6,131 nt of DNA. It comes from Prevotellaceae bacterium (GTDB lineage: Bacteria; Bacteroidota; Bacteroidia; Bacteroidales; UBA932). The stretch covers positions 1 to 6,131 of the forward strand of contig JAISSE010000233.1 of NCBI GenBank assembly GCA_031273285.1, in the 5' to 3' direction. Below the pieces are notes generated by a model. The model made no database searches. It saw nothing but the letters and a program-made list of their open reading frames with translations, and was not told where the DNA came from. A program made the position numbers and the translations under genes. Shown in pieces: positions 1-6,131 of this stretch. Position 1 is the stretch's first letter. Every line of letters starts with the position of its first letter.

Positions 1-9
1 AAAAATTTC

Positions 10-1767
10 ATGAAATATATAAAATATATATCAAGTTTGGTTGCCGTTTCGGGAATTTTACTGTTCCTTGCCTCATGCACGGGCATGTATGAGAATGTCG
101 AGCAATATTCGGGCGAAGTTGTGTATACCGGAAAGTTCGATACCATTTACGGCAAAATCGGTTTCGAGAGAGTCGAAATCGACCTTATGCAGGCAGGTCG
201 TATCCCTGCAAACGAAATGAAACTGGGAAAAGCCGTCCGCACCGTCGTCGAATATGACGGCGTACCGCACCCGATTGACAGTCTGTGTTCATGGATAAAT
301 GTTACGGGACTTACAAATCCCAAACTTTACCGTTTCAACATTTATACTGTCGACAAGAGCGGCAACCGGTCTGTTCCCGTGGAAATTGCCATGATTCCCT
401 ATACTTCTCAGGACAGGAATTTACTGACCATTTCTTCGCCGAGAATCTCGGCTTCTCCGTCGGCTGCCATCGTTGACTGGCCCAACGGATTGAGTTCGGC
501 AGCTATGGATTATTACAGCCTGACATACGAGTATCGGGACAGGGACGGTCTCAAAAACGGGGAAGTGCCGGAGGGAACGGCTCCGCGTTTTTACGTGGGA
601 AATCTGGAGGCAGGTTCCGAAGTTACTATTACCGTGAATTATAAGGTCGTCCCCATCCTGCCGGACGGAGAGACCCGAATAATCGACACGATAATTGTCA
701 GCAGAGACATCGTACTCAACATGCCTACTGCGGAAACCGCATTTTCGCCTTCGGAAGAAACGGTTCTGAGAGCTAACGGAATAACTTCGTTTACCGCGGC
801 AGCCGTCGCTTCCGTGGAGAAGCTGGTATTTCCGATTCATGTAAGCTCGCTTCAGGATATATTCTATTTCCCCAACCTGCAGGAACTGGACCTTACGGGC
901 GAAGGTTTGGACAATGTGGTGCCGAAATTCACGTTGTCGGGCGACGGCGCTACATACGAGATAGGCGGCGGAGCCTGGCTGTACTGCATGAAAAGATCGG
1001 AGAACAAAAAATCAATCAGCATTTCAGGGGTACAGTCGCTGGTCGACCTTCTCGAAGCCGGACTGCTGACAAAAGTTCGCTATATTCCCAATTCCATGGG
1101 TCTGGACGCAATTTTGGCTCCTTACGTGGAAAGCGGAGTAGTCGAGCTTGTTACCGACAGCTTTTTCCCTGCGGAAGTAATGCTTCCCTACAGATTCTGG
1201 ATGGAAGGACGTCCGCAGACAAGCGCGTTCAGATTGAAATGGAGATACCCCATTCCCGAGACTGATGTGCCTTTTTCAAACAGTCTGATAGATCCTTCGA
1301 CGGTATATGAAATTATTCCCGAAAACCGGAATGCAACATTTGTATTCATTGTCCCGAAAGAATATATCTGGGATTTGGACAGGTACAGATACTTTAAATT
1401 CAAAGTTCTGCCCAAGAGCGCTCCCGCTACGTTCGCCGGCGCTTATTCGGTATATTTGAAAATGTGGCAGCGACCCAGAACCCGTTTCTGGGGAGCGGAC
1501 GCCGCTAATGATCTGTATGGAGAAAATAAGGAATATAACTACGACAGAAACCTGTTTGTTGTTCCTGCCGACGCCATTCAGACGCGATGGACGGAATTTA
1601 CCGTCGATATGAAAACCACCGTCGATAATACTCTAAACGGCGATACGGGTCATCATATACGATGTCTTGTTGTAAACCTTGGCGGCGAAGAAGGTCCCAA
1701 TCCATGGGTAACTCCGCCAAACGGAGATATGGAATATTACTTTGCCGATTTCAGATTGACTAAATAA
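10..1767 (+). CDS. DUF4998-type secreted lipoprotein with LRR-like segment and C-terminal beta-sandwich-like domain
   Basis: Seen: a 585-residue protein with a hydrophobic signal peptide ending in a lipobox, L20-A21-S22-C23, so it should be lipidated on Cys23 and anchored in the outer membrane or periplasm. No clear acidic or lysine-rich surface-export signal follows the cysteine. Residues about 30-130 resemble the Bacteroidetes DUF4998 family, including its hallmark strand YTVDKSGNRSVPVEI (112-126). Residues about 145-240 look like a second fibronectin-III-like module. Residues about 258-297 contain an LRR-like strand, FPNLQELDLTG (287-297). Residues about 390-585 are rich in aromatics (W486, W494) and end in YYFADFRLTK, like the last strand of a galactose-binding-like jelly roll. 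Inferred role: binding glycan or another extracellular ligand; no catalytic motif is visible. The ATG at 10 directly precedes the signal peptide, and only 9 AT-rich bases lie upstream, so promoter and upstream neighbours are unseen. DUF4998 assignment is fairly firm; the C-terminal fold is tentative. Confidence 0.85.
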   Translation: MKYIKYISSLVAVSGILLFLASCTGMYENVEQYSGEVVYTGKFDTIYGKIGFERVEIDLMQAGRIPANEMKLGKAVRTVVEYDGVPHPIDSLCSWINVTGLTNPKLYRFNIYTVDKSGNRSVPVEIAMIPYTSQDRNLLTISSPRISASPSAAIVDWPNGLSSAAMDYYSLTYEYRDRDGLKNGEVPEGTAPRFYVGNLEAGSEVTITVNYKVVPILPDGETRIIDTIIVSRDIVLNMPTAETAFSPSEETVLRANGITSFTAAAVASVEKLVFPIHVSSLQDIFYFPNLQELDLTGEGLDNVVPKFTLSGDGATYEIGGGAWLYCMKRSENKKSISISGVQSLVDLLEAGLLTKVRYIPNSMGLDAILAPYVESGVVELVTDSFFPAEVMLPYRFWMEGRPQTSAFRLKWRYPIPETDVPFSNSLIDPSTVYEIIPENRNATFVFIVPKEYIWDLDRYRYFKFKVLPKSAPATFAGAYSVYLKMWQRPRTRFWGADAANDLYGENKEYNYDRNLFVVPADAIQTRWTEFTVDMKTTVDNTLNGDTGHHIRCLVVNLGGEEGPNPWVTPPNGDMEYYFADFRLTK

Positions 1768-1787
1768 GTGATTTAACGGCAAATCAC
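1768..1787 (+). other. Short hairpin directly after the lipoprotein stop codon
   Basis: GTGATTT (1768-1774) and AAATCAC (1781-1787) are perfect reverse complements, giving a 7-bp stem with a 6-base loop AACGGC, starting on the first base after the TAA. It has no T tract of its own, so it is not a stand-alone terminator. It could stabilise the 3' end of the mRNA or assist the stronger hairpin just downstream. The role is inference. Confidence 0.5.
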
Positions 1788-1794
1788 AAAATAG

Positions 1795-1840
1795 AAATCG
1801 CTCCGCAAGCCGATTCGGTCTTTACGGAGCGATTTTTTTT
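1795..1840 (+). terminator. Rho-independent terminator of the lipoprotein gene, possibly bidirectional
   Basis: AAATCGCTCCG (1795-1805) pairs perfectly with CGGAGCGATTT (1825-1835), an 11-bp stem with a 19-base loop. Inside the loop CCG (1810-1812) and CGG (1816-1818) can pair further, with AAG (1807-1809) and CTT (1820-1822) beside them. A run of eight T (1833-1840) forms the U tract for plus-strand transcription. Read from the minus strand, the stem is followed by the weaker TTTCTATTTTG, so it may also stop the converging helicase transcript. That transcript has no better terminator between its stop codon and this point. Confidence 0.85.
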
Positions 1841-1878
1841 GTTGCCGGTATGAGAGGCTGTTTCGAAAGTAATTCGGC

Positions 1879-1914
1879 ACGCAGATGACGCGGATTTTAA
1901 GAATTTACGCAGAT
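1879..1914. repeat. Degenerate short tandem repeat, unit about ACGCAGATT
   Basis: Three near-identical 8-mers occur in order: ACGCAGAT (1879-1886), ACGCGGAT (1888-1895) and ACGCAGAT (1907-1914). Their spacings are 9 and 19 bases, which fits a unit of 9 to 10 bases with one badly decayed copy between the second and third. The array lies between two convergent genes, just beyond the helicase stop codon, and carries no plausible gene. From memory, similar CGCAGATT arrays are scattered between genes in several Bacteroidetes genomes; that comparison could not be tested here. Confidence 0.5.
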
Positions 1915-1938
1915 TATTTTTATCCGGAATGCAGGTGT

Positions 1939-4900
1939 TTAGCGCACGTTTTCGATCGAATCCATATCCACATACCAGACATATCCTTTGACATTCGGGT
2001 ATTTCATCAGTTCGAGCAGGCGGATGTAATTTTTTACCTGGGTTTTGTGAGATTTTTTTTTCTCTGCGCCGAATTTGTAATCAATAACTATGGTTTCGTT
2101 TTCCGACGACATTATTCTGTCGGGTCTGCGACCAAGCCCCTGTTTCATTGATGCGGGCAGGAGCAGAAATTTTTCGGTGATAATCTCGTACCTGTTTTCA
2201 TCGGCAAACCATTCTTTCGCAAACAGCAAAGCCTTCTCGACGCGATTTCTCAGTTCGGGGACATGCTCCTTTCCGATCAGTCCGTCTTCTTCCATGCTGT
2301 CGATTGCCGCAGGCACGTCTTTTATCGAACGGATAAGCGAAAACACCCTGTGCATCCGTATCCCGTAGTTTCTCAGCTGCAGGGGAGCGGCAGGTTTCGG
2401 GGAATAATTTTCCGACTCGTATTTTATCCTCAGCTTTTTATCGAAAACGGACGAATTATAGTTTGTTATCAATATTCCCGAAAATGTTTCCTCTTCGCTG
2501 CTTTTTTGCCGGTATTGCTTTTCGCCGAATACACAACGGCAATCATCTTCATCGGACAGTCGATTTTTTTGCGATTTTTCGGGTATAAAATTCGGATTGT
2601 TTTCCAGAAAATCCGCCAATGTCGATGCGGCAGTGCGTATATTATCCGATTTACTGTCCCTGTTTTTGGGTACGGGCGGCACAGGCAGCATAACGTGCAG
2701 TTCCTCTTTCGCCCGTGTGAACGCAACGTAGAGCAGATTGAGATTATCGACCAGAGAGTGTACGGTCTCGCTGTAATATTCCCTGTCGAAAAAACTGTTT
2801 TTCATTGCAATGCCGTAGTTTACCGGAATATGCGGCAACTGACTGAACGGCTCTTCTTCCGGACTGACCCAGACCGTATCGCTGTGCGAAGGCTTCATGC
2901 TCCAGTTGCAGAAAGGCACGATGACTACCGGATATTCAAGTCCTTTCGCCTTGTGTATCGTGGTGATGTTTATGGCGTTCGGCGTTTGACCTTCCGAAAG
3001 TTTCATTTTATCGCTTTTATCGTCCCAGTATGCCGTAAAGGATGAAATATCCGATATGTCGCCGGTCGAAAACGAAATCAGCTGTTCGTGCAGTTCCTGA
3101 ATATACGGTATTTCAACCGGGTCGTTGCCCAAATCGAACATTTCGACAATGCGTTCGAACACTTCGGGCAGCGACAGGGAAGTCATTATCGAAAGTTTTT
3201 TTCTTGTACTGTCGTCCAGAATCCCCGAACTGTCCCATTTGAATCCGGGATTGTTTCTGTTTACAAAATAATTGATTGAAGCGTTGTTTATTTTATCGTC
3301 GGGATTAATTACCGCCCGCAGAATTGCAATAATGAACTGCACCGTTGCCGATTTTTTCAGAAACAGAGTATCCTGCGAGAGTATTTCGAAGCAGTGTTCG
3401 GTGTCGCCGGAAGTTCGCCGGTAGTCGAGCAGACAGTCGCTTACCGCCTGTCCGTCGGCAGTTTGCCGCACCAGCACGGCTATCTCCTTTGCCTTGTAGC
3501 CTCTGTCCTGCATATCGGCGATAAGTGCGGGCAGTTGTTCGAGTATTTTGTCCTTAGCCTTTGCATCTTTATCGTCTCTTATCAGAGCAACGGATACATA
3601 ACCGCTCCTGTCTTGATTGATTGAGGCGATTCCCTGTTTTGCGTTTTTATAGGCGGCGCTCAGCATGTTTATTTCATTATCGGCATCCGGCGGGTCGAAG
3701 GATTTCATAAATTCCTTTTCGATATAAGCCGGCAGGGCGGAAAACAGCGCATTGTTGAACTCAACCACATTCGGGAAACTGCGCCAGTTGGTATCCAGAT
3801 TTCTTTCGGTTATGGTGAAATCTTTGAAGTCCTCGAATATTTTATGCGCCAGGATACGCCAGTCGCCGTTGCGCCAGCGATATATCGACTGTTTTACATC
3901 TCCGACCACGAGGGAGTTTTTCCCTTCGGCAAGACTGTTTTTCAGCAGCGGTTTGAAATTCCGCCACTGGGCTTCCGAGGTGTCCTGAAATTCGTCAATC
4001 ATGAAAATGCCGTATCGCGTGCCTGCCTTTTCGTAGATAAACGGAGTGTCGGTTTCGTTTATCAGTTTCTCCAGCAAATGAGTGGTTTCGCTGATGGGCA
4101 TAAGGTTCTCCTCGTTTGCCGTTTCGCGGATACCGGTTTCTATTTCGGCAAAAAAACTCAAAACTTCCATGGCTTTTTTCACGCATACGGCGGTGAAATA
4201 TCGCCGGCAGTTTTTTTCGTAGAAATCAACGACCTGCATCAGCAAATCCGTCAACACTCCGGATATCTGCCGTATTTTGTCCTTAACGGCAGCGGGAAGA
4301 CCTGCCGTCACCCATCTGTCGTCGCTGTCCTTGTACAGGATGTTATACACACGTTTACCGGGAGCCTCGTATCTGCCTTCCTTCAGCTTGTAGAAATAAT
4401 TGACGGCGCCGTTTTTACCGTACGGAAAATCGGATATTTGCAGTTCGGCGGCGTTGATGGCGGCGACAGCTGTCGCGGCTATCGTCGAGAGAGTGTTTTC
4501 GAAGGCATCGCCTGTCGCCGTTATTTCGGCGGTAAACCTGTCCATAAAATCCGCATCTCTGATTTTTTCATGAAAACTGCTGCCGAATCCGCGGAACTGT
4601 TCTTTTAGAACCTCGCTGCCCCAGTCTTTAAGTGTTTTGCGGATATCCCAGTTGTATCCCTTTTCCATCTGTTCGTCGATGATATTTGATATTCGGCGAT
4701 ACAGAAATTCGTTTTTGTGGATATTCAGCATCATGCGGTCTATCGCTTCGTCCATCAAACGTTCCTGATCCAGTTCGAGCCTGAATCCCGGATGCAAACC
4801 CGCTTCCCTGACAAAAGCATGCAGAATTTTCTGGAAAAATTTATCGATGGTCAGTATCGAAAAGTTCGAATAATCGTGTAAAATTGCATTTTGAACCCTT

Positions 4901-5214
4901 GATGCTCTGTTATTCAGAGTATATCTGTCGATTCCCAGTTCCCAGCGTATCGAATCGGCGATCTCGTCTTCGCTGCCGGTAATGATACTGTGCAGTGTAT
5001 TTATAATCCGGCTTTTCATCTCGTCGGTAGCCTTGTTGGTGAAAGTTACGGCAAGTATTTCGCGAAATCTGCCGGCGCTGTAAATTCCGGAAAGAGCCCG
5101 TTTCAGATATTCCAAAGTCAGGATATAGGTTTTTCCCGATCCTGCCGATGCTCCGTAGATCGTCAGCCCCTTATGCGGCGACGCAAAAATGTCTGTATAA
5201 TCCGATTTGCTCAT
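1939..5214 (-). CDS. addA: AddA/RecB-type ATP-dependent helicase-nuclease (double-strand break repair)
   Basis: A 1091-residue UvrD-like superfamily 1A helicase fused to a RecB-family nuclease. Helicase motifs seen in order: Walker A GASAGSGKT (21-29), Ia TFTNKATDEM (57-66), II IDEFQDT (406-412), III GDVKQSIYRWR (438-448), IV NWRS (476-479), V ITTIHKAKGLEYP (750-762), VI YVAFTRAKE (829-837). Nuclease residues: H955, D1032 in RPDRI, D1045 and K1047 in VIDYK, then Q1059 and Y1063. All are present, so both activities should be intact. The family resects broken DNA ends with an AddB or RecC partner, preparing 3' tails for RecA in the cytoplasm. The N-terminus enters Walker A directly, RecB-style, without the AddA Q motif, so the AddA/RecB naming is loose. 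The ATG at 5214 lies 9 bases after the acyltransferase stop, so the two are cotranscribed. No partner gene is in the window. An A9 tract lies in the nuclease domain. Confidence 0.93.
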   Translation of the reverse strand: MSKSDYTDIFASPHKGLTIYGASAGSGKTYILTLEYLKRALSGIYSAGRFREILAVTFTNKATDEMKSRIINTLHSIITGSEDEIADSIRWELGIDRYTLNNRASRVQNAILHDYSNFSILTIDKFFQKILHAFVREAGLHPGFRLELDQERLMDEAIDRMMLNIHKNEFLYRRISNIIDEQMEKGYNWDIRKTLKDWGSEVLKEQFRGFGSSFHEKIRDADFMDRFTAEITATGDAFENTLSTIAATAVAAINAAELQISDFPYGKNGAVNYFYKLKEGRYEAPGKRVYNILYKDSDDRWVTAGLPAAVKDKIRQISGVLTDLLMQVVDFYEKNCRRYFTAVCVKKAMEVLSFFAEIETGIRETANEENLMPISETTHLLEKLINETDTPFIYEKAGTRYGIFMIDEFQDTSEAQWRNFKPLLKNSLAEGKNSLVVGDVKQSIYRWRNGDWRILAHKIFEDFKDFTITERNLDTNWRSFPNVVEFNNALFSALPAYIEKEFMKSFDPPDADNEINMLSAAYKNAKQGIASINQDRSGYVSVALIRDDKDAKAKDKILEQLPALIADMQDRGYKAKEIAVLVRQTADGQAVSDCLLDYRRTSGDTEHCFEILSQDTLFLKKSATVQFIIAILRAVINPDDKINNASINYFVNRNNPGFKWDSSGILDDSTRKKLSIMTSLSLPEVFERIVEMFDLGNDPVEIPYIQELHEQLISFSTGDISDISSFTAYWDDKSDKMKLSEGQTPNAINITTIHKAKGLEYPVVIVPFCNWSMKPSHSDTVWVSPEEEPFSQLPHIPVNYGIAMKNSFFDREYYSETVHSLVDNLNLLYVAFTRAKEELHVMLPVPPVPKNRDSKSDNIRTAASTLADFLENNPNFIPEKSQKNRLSDEDDCRCVFGEKQYRQKSSEEETFSGILITNYNSSVFDKKLRIKYESENYSPKPAAPLQLRNYGIRMHRVFSLIRSIKDVPAAIDSMEEDGLIGKEHVPELRNRVEKALLFAKEWFADENRYEIITEKFLLLPASMKQGLGRRPDRIMSSENETIVIDYKFGAEKKKSHKTQVKNYIRLLELMKYPNVKGYVWYVDMDSIENVR

Positions 5215-5223
5215 GACTTTCGG

Positions 5224-5997
5224 TTATTTGGGTTCGGAATTTTCGGAATATCTTTCGGGAACCATGCGCCTGTGTTCCTCCAGCATTATCCGGTGCAACA
5301 TGTCGGACAGGTCTTTCGTTTTCAGGGAAGCAACCGTTTCGGCGGTTATTTCGGGCAACACATGCAGCTTCGCCGTCGCGCGTCCTCCGAAAAGTTTTTT
5401 TCCGGGCTGCAAAATATTTCTCGTTCCTTCGATAATTACCGGCAAAACGGGGAGCCTGTTCAGTTTTGCAATCATAAAGGCGCCTTCTCTGAAATCGTGT
5501 ATTTTGCCGTCGGCAGAGCGTGTCCCTTCGGGGAAAATGCTGATGCTGCACCGTTTGCCTATCCATTTGCCGGCTTTTTTCAGCATCTCCTTGGCGCTTT
5601 GCGTCGTGCCTCTGTTTATCAGAATATCGCCGTGAAGTATCAGCAGCCAGCCCACAAACGGCATCCTGAACACTTCTTTTTTGGAAACCCATTTGAACAC
5701 CAGCGGAATTTTATACATCAGGCAAATGTCGAACATCGACTGGTGGTTGCTGACTATCACATACGATTTTTTTGGGTCGATATTTGCGTCGCAGGTGTAC
5801 TCGATTTTCCACAAAGGATTTATCCACAGATAATGAAGCCCCCAGTAATAGGAAAGCGCATGGATGACTTTGCGCCGGGTATCGAAGGGATACGTTACCG
5901 CAAAAACGGCAAGATTTATAATCATCAGTACAACGGCTTCGATTATAACCGGAATCAGAAATACCGCATTATAAACGTATTTAGCAACAGTTTTCAT
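5224..5997 (-). CDS. plsC: 1-acyl-sn-glycerol-3-phosphate acyltransferase (PlsC family)
   Basis: A 257-residue membrane-associated acyltransferase that should transfer an acyl chain to lysophosphatidic acid to make phosphatidic acid, the second acylation in phospholipid synthesis. Seen: a hydrophobic N-terminal segment (about residues 9-36), then the four family blocks: I NHQSMFD (84-90, catalytic His85 and Asp90), II around F110-R111-M112-P113, III FPEGTRS (155-161), IV VLPVIIEGT (184-192). The length is typical of the family. Start choice: the open frame runs back to a TTG at 6087, but that codon touches a good -7 promoter element, and the extra 30 residues are polar and come before the membrane segment. 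The ATG at 5997 is the first ATG in frame and gives a natural N-terminus. It is the first gene of an operon with the helicase. Several acyltransferases share this fold, so ornithine-lipid or other lysolipid substrates cannot be excluded. Confidence 0.9.
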   Translation of the reverse strand: MKTVAKYVYNAVFLIPVIIEAVVLMIINLAVFAVTYPFDTRRKVIHALSYYWGLHYLWINPLWKIEYTCDANIDPKKSYVIVSNHQSMFDICLMYKIPLVFKWVSKKEVFRMPFVGWLLILHGDILINRGTTQSAKEMLKKAGKWIGKRCSISIFPEGTRSADGKIHDFREGAFMIAKLNRLPVLPVIIEGTRNILQPGKKLFGGRATAKLHVLPEITAETVASLKTKDLSDMLHRIMLEEHRRMVPERYSENSEPK

Positions 5998-6076
5998 CTC
6001 AAAGTATTTTCTAAAGTCATATATATTACACTGTTTTCGATTTACAAGTCCAAAATCACATTCAATTTTGCCGGAA

Positions 6077-6112
6077 CAAAAGTACAAAAAATATACGGGA
6101 TTGTATCGAAAA
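6077..6112 (-). promoter_or_regulatory. Bacteroidetes-type promoter of the plsC-addA operon
   Basis: Read on the minus strand, TACTTTTG (6084 to 6077) matches the Bacteroidetes -7 consensus TAnnTTTG exactly. TTCG at the end of TTTTCG (6112 to 6107) lies 22 bases upstream and differs by one base from the -33 TTTG element, at slightly long spacing. Transcription would start around 6070, giving a leader of about 70 bases before the ATG at 5997. The leader is AT-rich and has no obvious Shine-Dalgarno sequence, as is usual in this phylum. The -7 element is well supported; the -33 element is weaker. Confidence 0.6.
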
Positions 6113-6120
6113 TATTTTCG
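6107..6120. promoter_or_regulatory. Perfect 14-bp palindrome at the promoter, candidate operator
   Basis: CGAAAATATTTTCG equals its own reverse complement over all 14 bases. It covers the presumed -33 element of the acyltransferase promoter, the position where a dimeric regulator could block or recruit RNA polymerase. No regulator gene is in the window. In AT-rich intergenic DNA such a palindrome can arise by chance, so the operator role is inference from sequence and position alone. Confidence 0.35.
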
Positions 6121-6131
6121 GCGGGTGTGTG

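Noticed and set aside
421..840. A 139-codon minus-strand open frame inside the lipoprotein gene
   Set aside because: Its Arg/Ser-rich composition and lack of any motif mark it as a shadow of the real plus-strand gene.
1885..2151. A possible small plus-strand gene of 88 codons starting in the intergenic repeat
   Set aside because: It starts within the ACGCAGAT array and then runs antisense to the catalytic nuclease region of the helicase gene; no promoter or domain supports it.
2263..3045. A 260-codon open frame antisense to the helicase gene
   Set aside because: It lies wholly opposite a gene whose helicase and nuclease motifs are intact. Its translation is rich in Arg, Phe and Cys with no recognisable domain, typical of an antisense shadow.
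3844..4608. A 254-codon open frame antisense to the helicase gene
   Set aside because: It overlaps helicase motif II and neighbouring conserved sequence on the other strand, shows no recognisable domain, and has no independent promoter that I can see.
5171..5692. A 173-codon minus-strand frame overlapping plsC and the start of the helicase gene
   Set aside because: It is the alternative frame of plsC; the PlsC blocks are all in the other frame, and its Arg/Gln-rich translation resembles no protein.
1..6131. tRNA, rRNA, CRISPR array, riboswitch or intact insertion sequence
   Set aside because: I saw no regularly spaced repeats of CRISPR size, no tRNA or rRNA signature, no transposase and no paired terminal repeats; intergenic space totals only about 300 bases.

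Overview
The window looks like a chromosomal segment from a Bacteroidetes bacterium, most likely of the order Bacteroidales. Three things point there. The first gene is a lipoprotein of the DUF4998 type, a family largely confined to that phylum. The only promoter I can see fits the Bacteroidetes consensus (-7 TAnnTTTG). The genes also lack clear Shine-Dalgarno sequences. I cannot name a genus.

Layout: two transcription units converge. On the plus strand, 10-1767 encodes a 585-residue secreted lipoprotein: a lipobox, an N-terminal DUF4998/fibronectin-III-like region, a short leucine-rich-repeat-like stretch, and a C-terminal region that looks like a beta-sandwich glycan-binding domain. Such proteins commonly sit near SusC/SusD-type outer-membrane glycan-uptake genes, but the window starts only 9 bases before this gene, so that context cannot be seen. 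A 171-base intergenic region follows. It holds a small hairpin directly after the stop, a strong intrinsic-type terminator, and a degenerate short tandem repeat.

On the minus strand, a promoter near the right edge drives a two-gene operon. The first gene is a PlsC-type lysophospholipid acyltransferase (5224-5997, best start the ATG at 5997). After a 9-base gap comes a 1091-residue AddA/RecB-type helicase-nuclease (1939-5214), with all main superfamily 1A helicase motifs and a complete PD-(D/E)XK nuclease site. The acyltransferase serves phospholipid synthesis and the helicase serves double-strand break repair. They share a transcript but no obvious pathway. The expected AddB-type partner is not in the window.

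I see no previously undescribed system. The points worth a second look are the acyltransferase start correction, a perfect 14-bp palindrome at its promoter, the A9 tract inside the nuclease domain, the missing AddB neighbour, and the intergenic repeat. No stretch above 300 bases lacks a gene.
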